From DATARH01 sp963734125 (GTDB lineage Bacteria; Pseudomonadota; Alphaproteobacteria; ATCC43930; CGMCC-115725): DNA of 64,000 nt. Where the stretch lies: assembly GCA_963734125.1 (NCBI GenBank), contig CAVTGB010000021.1:99003-163002 (forward strand). Direction: 5' to 3'. Positions 56,430-64,000 of the stretch are shown in pieces; the first letter of the stretch is position 1; the number at the start of each line of letters is the position of its first letter. The translations under genes were made by a program, and so were the position numbers. The notes beneath the pieces are model-generated. The model worked only from the letters and a program-made list of their open reading frames with translations, had not been told where the DNA came from and did not search any database.

Positions 56430-57400
56430 TCACTCGATCACCTGATCGGCGCGGGCGAGGAAGGTTGGGGCAGGGTGAGGCCGATCGCCTTGGCGGTCTT
56501 GAGATTGACGGCCAGCTCGAATTTGGTCGGCTGCTCGACCGGCAGATCAGCCGGCTTGGCGCCCTTGAGGATTTTTTCCGCCAGCGCGCGACATCTGGTC
56601 GTAACACGCCACAATCCGGGGCCCATAGCCGAGCAGGCCGCCGCGCTCGGCATATTCCGGCCACTGGTAGATCGCCGGCAGGTCGGGCTTGCTTGAGCCG
56701 CTCGATGATCGCCGCACGGGCGGTGGCAAGGATCGGCGAGGCGAGGACGTTGACCGCGTTGACCCCGGCCTTGGCCAGTTCGTCAGCGGCGCTGCTAGCC
56801 TCCTCGACGCGTCCGACGGTCTGGATGACGAGGCCCACTCCAAGACGGCGCGCCGCCGCCTCCAGCTGGTCGCGCGTCGAGACCGTGCTCAGATCGGCGA
56901 GGATGCCGATCGAGCGAGGCTCGCGGCACCGCCTCATGCAACAATTCGAGCCGCTTCACGTCGAGCTCGGTGGCGAGGATGCTGACGCCGGTGGTGTTGC
57001 CGCCGGGCCGCGCCAGGCTCGCGACCAGCCCGCTGCCCGACCATGTCGTCGGTTACCCCGACGATCGGAATGGTCGTCGTCGCCTGTTGCGCCGCGCGGA
57101 TCGAGGGGTCGCCGGCGACGATGATCAGATCGACCTTGCGGGCGACGAGCTCACGGGCGGCGGCAGAGAGATCAACCGCCCTCCGCCGACACCACGAGGA
57201 GCCGCAAATTGCGCCCCTCTTCCCAGCCATGCTCCTTCATCCACGGGCGGAAGGCCGCGAGGAAATGCTCGGTCGGATCGCCGGGAGCGAGATGCAGGAA
57301 GCCGATCAGCGGGCCCTCGCCCTGCTTGCGCGCCGGCGGGATGCCAGCCAGCGCCGGCGGCGGCGGCGGCTAGCATCGCGATCAGGTCGCGCCGCTTCAT
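56430..57400 (-). pseudogene. ABC transporter substrate-binding protein (PF04392-like), about seven frameshifts
   Basis: Starts at ATG 57400 (MKRRDLIAMLAAAAA), overlapping the stop of the metallo-hydrolase gene. The rejoined frames give PLIGFLHLAPGDPTEHFLAA, LVARKVDLIIVAGDPSIRAA, PGGNTTGVSILATELDVKRL, QWPEYAERGGLLGYGPRI and the typical end FLARADQVIE with TGA at 56430. The frame changes about every 100-150 bases, mostly by one extra base beside G/C runs. Length fits the ~325-residue TrpX/YtfQ-like family of putative amino-acid or purine-like ligands. No permease or ATPase partner is nearby. Confidence 0.75.
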
Positions 57401-58276
57401 TCCCGAAAGGCGAAGCGGTAGGCGGGGCCGTGGCGCTTGATGTGGCCGACGGTCGGGGTCGGGAAATGCGCCGGCATGATCAGGGTGTCGCTGTCGGCGT
57501 GCTCGGCGACGAGGCGGGTGCGGCTGACGCGCGAGGCGTCGGGGTCGGTGCAGGCCATCGTCGACCATTCGGGCTTCAGGCATTGCAGCGGATGGTGCAG
57601 AACGTCGCCGATGAAGATCCCGCGCTCGCCGCCCGACTTGGCGTGGATGACGACATTGCCCGGGGTGTGGCCGGGATAGGGTTCGAACCACAGCCCGTCG
57701 TCGAGCGCGTAGTCGTCGCCGACCAGGAGCGCCTGCCCGGTCTTGACGACCGGCAGGATGCTGTCGCCGAAGGCGAGCGCATGCGGCGAGTCGGCGCCGC
57801 TGGCGTGGAAATCCTGCCAATGGTCGTATTCGCGCTTGGCCATGACGTATTTGGCGTTGGGGAAGGTGGGGACCCAGCTGCCGTCTGCGAGGCGCGTGTT
57901 CCAGCCGACATGGTCCCAGTGCAGATGCGTGCACATGACAAAGTCGACTTCTTCCGGCTTCACCCCGAGCCCGCCGAGATCGCCGATGAACGACGATCTT
58001 CATGCGGTGGAATTGCGGCCGGGTCGGGCGTTCCTTGTCGTTGCCGATGCACGAATCGATGAGGATCGTGTGATGCCCGGTGCGCACCACAAAGCTGTGA
58101 AAGCTGAAGATCAGCTTGCCGGTGCCCGGTTCGAGAAGGCGCGGGCCCAGGAGCGCGGCGTTGGCGCGCACCACCTCGGGGTCGAAATCGGGGAAGAAAT
58201 CGGCCGGGTCGAAAAACGGACCTTGGTAATCGGCGATGCGGTTGACCTCGAAATTGCCGATGCGGAGGGGCTGCAT
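57397..58276 (-). pseudogene. MBL-fold metallo-hydrolase, one frameshift
   Basis: From ATG 58276: IGNFEVNRIADYQGPFFDP. The frame is lost near 57990 (AAGATCGTCG) and regained as FIGDLGGLGVKPEEVDFVMC, followed by the metal motif THLHWDHVGWN, PGHTPGNVVIHA and PAHFPTP. Length is about 290 residues. The metal-binding fold is complete once rejoined. Relatives act as lactonases or thioesterases; the substrate is unknown. It is translationally coupled to the ABC binding protein gene downstream. Confidence 0.82.
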
Positions 58277-58426
58277 CTGTCCTCGCTGGTCGCTGTTGAG
58301 GATGGGGTTCGACCGGCCGTCGACTGTAGCGCCGCGCCGCCCGGCGGGAAATCGCGCAATCGTTGCTCACCGCGGCGCCGGTTCGATAGGCTCGCCGGCG
58401 CCGGCAGCCAGCCGGGGTCGACGATC

Positions 58427-58766
58427 ATGCGCGCCATTCTTGTCGTGAGCCTTGTCGCCTTCCTTGGTCCAGCAGTTGCGCTGGCGCAGACCCGTCAGCC
58501 CCGGCACCGGCGCCCTCCAGCCCCGCGCCGTCAGCGCCGAGCCCCGCGCCAGCACCTCCGAGCGCCGCGCCGGCAACTCCGAGTGCCAAACCGGCCCGGG
58601 GCGGCGACATCACGAAAGAGCAATATGTCGAGCACGCGGTGGAGCGCGCCCGGCGCGCCGCCGAAAAGCGCTTCGACCGGATGGATACCAACCACGACGG
58701 CGTCCTCACCGCCGAGGAGCGTCGGCGCCGCCCCGCGCCGCGCGGCACGCCGCACCGTCGCAGTAA
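58427..58766 (+). pseudogene. Secreted EF-hand protein, frameshifted
   Basis: Signal peptide from ATG 58427 (AILVVSLVAFLGPAVALAQ), then a shift near 58487. The other frame gives an Ala/Pro/Ser repeat linker, the helix KEQYVEHAVERARRAAEKRF and one EF-hand loop DTNHDGVLTAEE that could bind calcium. The end is uncertain: the EF-hand frame runs into the next gene with no stop, while another frame stops at 58766. It probably needs a second indel to end properly. It is followed by the VOC gene. Confidence 0.65.
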
Positions 58767-58794
58767 CCGCCGCAATCAGGGAAAGGAGCCTCAC

Positions 58795-59231
58795 ATGCCC
58801 GATGACGTCATTCTCGCGAGCCCGGCCACAGCGCTCGGCGACCCGTCGCTGCGGGTCAAGGGTCTCGACCACATCGTGCTGCGCGTCGCCGATATCGACC
58901 GCGCGATCGATTTCTACGGCCGCGTGCTAGGCTGTCACGTCGAGCGCCGGCTCGCGGAGATCGGCCTTGTTCAATTGCGCGCCGGCGCCGCGATGATCGA
59001 TCTGGTGCCGCAAGACCGACGACCGACCAGGGCCGCAATGTCGATCACTACGCGGTGCAGATCGCAGAGATGGACGTGGCGGCGCTCACCGCGCATCTGC
59101 GGCGGCAGGGCATCGATGCGGGCGAAGTCAGGCGGCGCTATGGCGCCGAAGGCTACGGCTCGTCGATCTACATCACCGATCCCGACGGCAACACCGTCGA
59201 ACTGAAGGGCCCGCCCGAAACCGCCGCCTAG
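58795..59231 (+). pseudogene. VOC (glyoxalase-fold) protein, one frameshift
   Basis: From ATG 58795 with AAGGAG upstream: LRVKGLDHIVLRVADIDRAI and FYGRVLGCHVERR. The frame is lost near 59025 and continues as DHYAVQIAEMDVAALTAHLR, GSSIYITDPDGNTVELKGPP to a TAG at 59229-59231. The two beta-alpha-beta-beta-beta halves with histidine and glutamate ligands are both recoverable, giving about 145 residues. It is probably a small metal-dependent lyase, dioxygenase or binding protein; the substrate is unknown. Confidence 0.8.
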
Positions 59232-59280
59232 CCCGCCCGGATGGCCGATTTCTTCCCCGGCTTCGAACGCCGGCGGAAGT

Positions 59281-59502
59281 CTAAGGCGTGTCGGAAACTT
59301 CGTAATTGTTCGGCAGCGTCGAATGCGTGTTCGGATCCTTGGTGCGCGAGGTATCCGACTGGGTCATCGAGACCGCCGAGATATCATCGCTGATCGCGTT
59401 GAGGTTCTGGATGTCGCTCGCCCGCTCCGGCCCGCCGGCAACACATCCGCAGGCGCCGCCCAGCGCCAGGGCCAAGGCCAACCCGCAGCGTATGAGCGTC
59501 AT
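59281..59502 (-). CDS. Small predicted lipoprotein
   Basis: 73 residues. The signal LALALALGGACGCVAGG has a lipobox-like LGGAC. The mature part is polar and short (ISDDISAVSMTQSDTSRTKD), with no recognised domain. A GGGAGA site sits about eight bases before the ATG. It lies alone between plus-strand genes. Confidence 0.6.
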   Translation of the reverse strand: MTLIRCGLALALALGGACGCVAGGPERASDIQNLNAISDDISAVSMTQSDTSRTKDPNTHSTLPNNYEVSDTP

Positions 59503-59615
59503 CGATTTTCTCCCGTCAGACCCATGTCAGATGGGCGAGCGTCGATAGAATAACAACCGGGGGCCGCGACGCCACCGGCTTTGTCGCGCGGGAGCCTTGC
59601 GCCTATAATCGGGGC

Positions 59616-60356
59616 ATGGCACGCCTCTCGGTGAACCTCAACAAGATCGCGCTCCTGCGCAACTCGCGGCGCACCGGCGTCCCCGACATCCGCGATTTCG
59701 CCCGGATCGCGCATGATGCCGGCGCCGATGGGCTGACCGTGCATCCCCGGCCCGACGAGCGCCACATCCGCGGCGCCGACATCCCCGCGCTCACCGAAAT
59801 CATGCGGCCATGGCGCCCGGCCTGCGAACTCAACATCGAGGGCTATCCCGATGCCCGGCTCCTGGAGATCGCGCGCGCCGCCCGCCCCGAGCAGGTGACG
59901 CTGGTGCCCGACGGCCCCGGGGTCTTGACGTCCGAAGAGGGCTGGAAGCTCGATAACCGCGATACCCCGCTGGTCCATCCGGCGATCGCCGCGCTGAAGC
60001 GGCTCGGCGCCCGGGTGATCCTCTTCGTCGACCCCGATCCGGGGGTGGTGGAGCGGGTGCCGGCGAGCGGCGCCGACGGCATCGAGATCTATACCGGGAC
60101 CTATGCCGCCGCCTGCCGCGCCGGCAACCCCGCGGCCGAGTTGGCGGCGTGCGCGGCGACCGCTGCCCGCGCCGCCGAGCTCGGGCTCGTCGTCAACGCC
60201 GGGCACGACCTCAACCTCGACAACCTGCCCGCCCTGCTCGCTGCGCTCCCCGCGCTCGCCGAAGCCTCGATCGGCCACGAGCTGACCGCCGACGCCCTCG
60301 TCATCGGCTTCGCCGCCGCCGTCCGCGCCTACAAGGCCGCACTGGCGCGCGTTTGA
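59616..60356 (+). CDS. pdxJ: Pyridoxine 5'-phosphate synthase
   Basis: 246 residues, a complete TIM barrel. Hallmarks are SVNLNKIALLRNSR, GLTVHPRPDERHIRGADI, ELNIEGYPD, VTLVPDGP and VVNAGHDLNLDNLPAL. It condenses 3-amino-2-oxopropyl phosphate with deoxyxylulose 5-phosphate to make pyridoxine phosphate in the DXP-dependent vitamin B6 pathway. The gene is intact, convergent with the following minus-strand gene and separated from it by one base. Confidence 0.95.
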   Translation: MARLSVNLNKIALLRNSRRTGVPDIRDFARIAHDAGADGLTVHPRPDERHIRGADIPALTEIMRPWRPACELNIEGYPDARLLEIARAARPEQVTLVPDGPGVLTSEEGWKLDNRDTPLVHPAIAALKRLGARVILFVDPDPGVVERVPASGADGIEIYTGTYAAACRAGNPAAELAACAATAARAAELGLVVNAGHDLNLDNLPALLAALPALAEASIGHELTADALVIGFAAAVRAYKAALARV

Positions 60357-60357
60357 C

Positions 60358-61311
60358 CTATTCAAGAAGCTCGGGGTCTATCGCGAAGACCAGCGGGAAG
60401 AACGGCATGATGAGCGCGGCAAAGAAATGATCGTAGACGTGCCGCGCCCCGGCTTCGGACACGGCCCATAGGAGGCCCGCGCGATCGAACGCGATGCCTT
60501 CGATCCCGGCGGCCACCTTGTAGCGCCGCTCGACCTTGCCGGTGGTGAGATCGAGCCGGTCGAGTTCGCCCCACCGCGTGTCGCTGCGCGCGACCCATAA
60601 TCTGCCGTCGCGGTCGATGGCGGCGCCCTGGGCGTAGCTCGGAATGGCGACTTGTGCCGAGGCGTCGGCGGGCGTCAGCGTCGCGCCGTCGTGCAATCCC
60701 GACAGGCGTTCGGTGCTGAAGCGGGAGAGTTCCCCCACGCGGTCCTCGCGGTAGGTGCCGGTCCAGATCGCCCCCGGTGTCGACACCGCCAGAGCGCCGA
60801 CGAGGCCCGGGCCGAGCGGGATCTCGCGCATCGGCAGCGCGTTCGCGTCGAAGGCCTGGCGCAGGAAGATCTCGAACAAGGCGTGCGTGTCGGCGACATA
60901 GAGCAGCGCGCTGCCGGGATAGGCGAGGCCGCCGGCGTGGCCGCAGGGCGCCGGAACATCGGCGTGGCCGGTCTCGCGCCCGCTTTCGGAGTCGAGGCGA
61001 AACACCCGGCAGGGTCCGCGGCTCGCGCCCGCTTCTGTGGCTTGGTAGGCGGAGATGAGCACCGCGCCGGGGACCACCGCCAGTCCCTGCGGGGTGTAGC
61101 CGCCATCGAGCCCGGGCGCCCAGAAGCGGCGCACGATGGCCGGTTCGTTCGGCACCGCGGCGACGCGAGCGGGGCCATAGCTCGGGCGCGCACCCTGGAT
61201 GAGTTCGCTGAGCACCCCGGAGGGAGCCGGCGAATTCGCCAGACGCCCCGCCGCAATGGCAAGGAGGGTGACGGCGATCGCCGCAGCAGTGAGAAATCGC
61301 CGCGGGGTCAC
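60358..61311 (-). CDS. Exported beta-propeller-like protein
   Basis: 317 residues. The N-terminus (LTAAAIAVTLLAIAAG) is a signal peptide or membrane anchor. Repeated YTPQGLAVVPGAVLISAY, CGHAGGLAYPGSALLYVAD and GIEGIAFDRAGLLWAVSEAG stretches look like blades of an SMP-30/NHL-type propeller. No catalytic residues can be named. It overlaps the MFS exporter stop by four bases and so is co-translated with it, perhaps as an accessory. Confidence 0.7.
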   Translation of the reverse strand: MTPRRFLTAAAIAVTLLAIAAGRLANSPAPSGVLSELIQGARPSYGPARVAAVPNEPAIVRRFWAPGLDGGYTPQGLAVVPGAVLISAYQATEAGASRGPCRVFRLDSESGRETGHADVPAPCGHAGGLAYPGSALLYVADTHALFEIFLRQAFDANALPMREIPLGPGLVGALAVSTPGAIWTGTYREDRVGELSRFSTERLSGLHDGATLTPADASAQVAIPSYAQGAAIDRDGRLWVARSDTRWGELDRLDLTTGKVERRYKVAAGIEGIAFDRAGLLWAVSEAGARHVYDHFFAALIMPFFPLVFAIDPELLE

Positions 61312-62801
61312 CGCACCGGCGAGCGGACCGGGCCGAGCCGGCGCGGGTAGCCCACCGCGACAACCAGCGTCAGGACGGCGATCAGCGCCGCGACGAGAAC
61401 CGCGCTATGCACCGAGAGGGCGACCGCGTCGGCGAGCCGGGCGATCTCGGCGGCCCCCATGCCCTGGCGGGAGGCCACATGGAGCAGCTGGTTGACCGCA
61501 TCGTCGGCGCCGGGCAGACGCCGCTGCACGCCGAAATTGACGATCGCGCCAAAGACCGCGGCGCCAAGCGACATCGCGATCATCCGCATGAACATTTGCG
61601 AGCCGGTCGCCGCCCCGCGCTCGTGCCAGGCGACCGCCCCCTGGATCGACACGATAAAGGTCGTGTTGCAAAACCCCATGCCGATCCCGATCAGGAACGA
61701 GCCGGCCGCCGGCAACAGGGCGCCGTTCGACGGTTGCATCGTCAGGAGGACGGCGCAGCCCGCCATCAGGCTAACGGCGCCGATCGTGGCGGTGAGCCGG
61801 TATGAGGTGCGGATCATCAGTCGTCCCGCGGCGAACGAGGCGAACATCCAGCTGACCGAGGCGGTGCCGACGACGAACCCGGCAACCCCGGGGCTCCTCC
61901 CCATGACCCCCTGCACATAGGTCGGCAACAGGACGCTGACCGCCATATTGGTCGCGACCGCGCCAAAGCTGCCGAGATTGGCGAGCGTCACGACGCGGCG
62001 CCGCCACAGGGCCAATGGGAGGATCGGCTCGGGCGTGCGCTGCTCGTGGACGAGAAGCCAGGAGAGGGCGCCGATCCCGAGCAGGACGAGCGCGGCCAAT
62101 GTTACCCGCTCAAAATGCATCGCCTCGACCAGCGCCAGCATCAAGGCCCCGATGCCGACCACGAGAAGGACGCCGCCGAGATAATCGACGCGGTGCTGAC
62201 GGCGCTCGACGCGTTCGTCGAGAAACAGCATGAACATGGCGATGCTGGCGACGCCCACCGGGATGTTGACCCAGAACACCACCGACCAGTGCACATACTC
62301 GACGAGAAAGGCGCTGAGCGCCGGCCCGACGACCGCGGCGAAGCCCCACACCGCCGAACTGAAGCCCTGGATGCGGGCGCGCTCGGCCGGGGTGTAGATG
62401 TCGCCGATGATCGTCAGCGCGATCAGCTGAATGGCGCCGGCGCCAATGCCCTGGAGCCCGCGAAAGAAGATCAGCACCACCATCGAGCGGGCAAAGCCGC
62501 ACAGCGTCGTGCCGCTGAGGAAAATGAGGGTGCCGACAATGAACACCCGCTTGCGGCCATGCAGATCGGCGAGGCGGCCGTAGAGCGGGATCGTCACCGC
62601 CTGGGTCAAGAGCGGCACCGCGAAGACCCAGCTGAACAGGTAGAAGCCGCCGAGGTCGCCGATGATTGTCGGCAGCGCAGTGGCAACGATCGAGCCCTCG
62701 ACCGCCGGCATGAAGATCGCCATCAGCGCCGCCGCCAGCACCCAGCCCCGGCGCGGCACGATCGTTGCCGCGCGTACCTCCTCGACGACCGCCTGATCCA
62801 C
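61308..62801 (-). CDS. MFS exporter, DHA2 (EmrB/QacA) family
   Basis: 497 residues with about 14 transmembrane helices. Motif A is LYGRLADLHGRKRVF, and motif C-like FSSAVWGFAAVVGPALSAF marks a drug/H+ antiporter. The acidic residue in PAVEGSIVATALPTI is typical of DHA2 pumps. It exports drugs or metabolites across the inner membrane. No EmrA-type adaptor is adjacent. The downstream propeller gene overlaps its stop. Confidence 0.88.
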   Translation of the reverse strand: MDQAVVEEVRAATIVPRRGWVLAAALMAIFMPAVEGSIVATALPTIIGDLGGFYLFSWVFAVPLLTQAVTIPLYGRLADLHGRKRVFIVGTLIFLSGTTLCGFARSMVVLIFFRGLQGIGAGAIQLIALTIIGDIYTPAERARIQGFSSAVWGFAAVVGPALSAFLVEYVHWSVVFWVNIPVGVASIAMFMLFLDERVERRQHRVDYLGGVLLVVGIGALMLALVEAMHFERVTLAALVLLGIGALSWLLVHEQRTPEPILPLALWRRRVVTLANLGSFGAVATNMAVSVLLPTYVQGVMGRSPGVAGFVVGTASVSWMFASFAAGRLMIRTSYRLTATIGAVSLMAGCAVLLTMQPSNGALLPAAGSFLIGIGMGFCNTTFIVSIQGAVAWHERGAATGSQMFMRMIAMSLGAAVFGAIVNFGVQRRLPGADDAVNQLLHVASRQGMGAAEIARLADAVALSVHSAVLVAALIAVLTLVVAVGYPRRLGPVRSPVR

Positions 62802-62928
62802 GCTGCCCGCCCCTTGCCCAAAACCTGGGCAAACTTAGGGTGACCAGCGGCGCGGGACAATTGGTGGGGTCAGTCAGGGCCTATGCGTCGGTCGCAAGCC
62901 CTGCACCCGGAGCGAGCCTATCTTCGTC

Positions 62929-63514
62929 TCAGCCCGACTTCGGGCCGGCGGCCCGCCACACCCCGATCTCGCGGATCAGCGCCTCGACCGAGGCGCAGGC
63001 GAAGCCGAGCGAGGTTTCGTCGATGAGGCGCCCGTCTTGGATCTTGGTTTCGGCGGCGCTGATGATGACCTCTCGCGCCAGCGCAATCCGTGAGAGGCAC
63101 GAATCGAGCGCGACCCGCAGGTGCTCGAGGCAGCGCGCGCCGCCCAACGGTCCCGCGCGAGGTCGCCATGATCGCGACATGCTTATAGGCCAAGCACCGA
63201 CTGGAAGGCCGGGCGCGAGGCCCAGTCGATCGCGTTTTTGAGGACGCCCGGGATGCTGTGGTTGAACTCCGGCGCGCACAGCACGAGCCCGTCGGCCGCG
63301 GCGATGTCGGCGAGCAGCTTTTTCACGACTGCCGGCCGCTTCTCGCCCTCGAAATCCTGGTTGTAGAGCGGGATCGGCGCGAGATCGTAGAGCGCGAGAT
63401 CGGCGCGGCCGGCGAAGTGCTCGCGCAACGTCTCCAATACCGCGTTCGAATAGGAACCGGTGCGCAGGCTGCCGGACATGCCGATGAGGCGGATCGGCTT
63501 TGCTCGTCGGACAT
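62929..63514 (-). pseudogene. NAD(P)H-dependent FMN reductase, about three frameshifts
   Basis: From ATG 63514 the frame shifts within the first five codons into KPIRLIGMSGSLRTGSYSNA, the flavin phosphate loop. It continues LYDLAPIPLYNQDFEGEKRP and VLCAPEFNHSIPGVLKNAID, shifts near 63187 and 63160, and ends GARCLEHLRVALDS to a stop at 62929. Rejoined, it is about 195 residues, standard for the flavodoxin-fold reductases (chromate/quinone reductase type). All core motifs survive. Confidence 0.8.
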
Positions 63515-63617
63515 GAGGCTGGTTCCTGGTGTGGCGCGTCGCGCGGAAAGCGCGCACGTCATAGCGAACGCGGCTTGCCGCTGGCAACAATCTCCGGCCC
63601 CTGCCGGGCGGAATATC

Positions 63618-64000
63618 CTACGTGTCGGGGCGAAGCTGCGCGATCAGCGGGGCGACAGCGGCGACCCGGCGGAAATCGTGGATGATCTCGAGGCTCGCCT
63701 CGATCTGCCGGCCGGTGAGCCCGGCGAGCGGCACCAGCGTGCGGTACTTGGCGTCGATGTCGGCCCAGGCGATCCCCGGCATGCCGGAGCCCTTGGGCGC
63801 GTAGACGGTGCTGGTGACGCTTTTTCCGTCGCGCGTGCGGATGGTGACGCTCGCACCTTGCCGATACCGGGCAACATTGTCCGTCGGCGGAGCGCCGACC
63901 CTGAGTTTGTCGATGAGCCCGTGAATGACCGGGTCGGCTATCTTCTCCGGGCTCGCATGCGCCCATGAAAATCCGCGGTCGGCGACCCCGGCGGCGAGGA
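63618..64000 (-). CDS. MmgE/PrpD family protein, C-terminal part (cut by window edge)
   Basis: An open frame enters from beyond 64000 and ends at TAG 63618-63620. It reads RGFSWAHASPEKIADPVIHG, then GASVTIRTRDGKSVTSTVYA and GIAWADIDAKYRTLVPLAGL, typical of the C-terminal MmgE/PrpD domain (2-methylcitrate dehydratase and relatives). About 126 residues are visible. The start lies outside the window, so the full domain layout and catalytic residues cannot be checked. Confidence 0.75.
   Translation of the reverse strand, partial: LAAGVADRGFSWAHASPEKIADPVIHGLIDKLRVGAPPTDNVARYRQGASVTIRTRDGKSVTSTVYAPKGSGMPGIAWADIDAKYRTLVPLAGLTGRQIEASLEIIHDFRRVAAVAPLIAQLRPDT

Overview
The window looks like a GC-rich alphaproteobacterial chromosome, probably Rhodospirillales-like. 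The grounds are family content and gene order: comF/grxC/nitrilase, erpA, xthA, pdxJ, an NDP-forming acyl-CoA synthetase-GNAT fusion, and alphaproteobacterial REP-type palindromes. No rRNA, tRNA or CRISPR array was recognised.

Layout. 0-3.4 kb: a minus-strand comF > Rieske oxygenase > grxC > nitrilase run. 3.5-9.7 kb: a SAM methyltransferase, a very large glycosyltransferase (GWxL repeats + tandem GT2 + GT9) and a cupin protein. 9.8-13 kb: short repeats, then an IS110-family element abutting an IS1182-family element. 13.2-14.0 kb: an ArsR-type regulator with an SRPBCC protein, from a promoter that looks leaderless. 14.1-19.9 kb: a small cytochrome c and a small unknown protein, followed by a YhiI-RbbA-YhhJ exporter. 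A perfect FNR/FixK box precedes the cytochrome gene and a near-perfect one precedes the exporter operon. 20-27 kb: a UPF0182 membrane protein, a Pat-like acyl-CoA synthetase/acetyltransferase, an internally deleted Glu/Leu dehydrogenase remnant and xthA.

27.1-38.2 kb is the most unusual block. It holds a response regulator, an outer-membrane barrel, a PBP-like periplasmic protein and a histidine kinase, then a class III aminotransferase, a large lipoprotein, a DUF547 protein, a type III polyketide synthase and an FAD-dependent oxidoreductase. It separates xthA from erpA, genes I recall as neighbours in many alphaproteobacteria, so it may be an inserted lipid/polyketide island with its own sensor. 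Nearly every gene in it carries one or more single-base frameshifts, yet the pieces rejoin into full-length, well-conserved proteins. The same is seen at 1.3-2.9 kb, 56.4-59.2 kb and 63 kb. This is either very recent decay or clustered indel error in the assembly; the sequence alone cannot decide.

38.2-64 kb: erpA, a SAM-dependent methyltransferase, an AceE/transketolase-like enzyme, secreted proteins, a probable catabolic group (alpha/beta hydrolase, DUF924, TauD-type dioxygenase, IlvD/Edd dehydratase, SLC13 transporter, class II aldolase), selA with a selD-NADH-dehydrogenase fusion, an ABC substrate-binding protein, a metallo-hydrolase, an EF-hand protein, a VOC protein, pdxJ, a DHA2-type MFS exporter, an FMN reductase and the C-terminal end of an MmgE/PrpD protein cut by the window edge.
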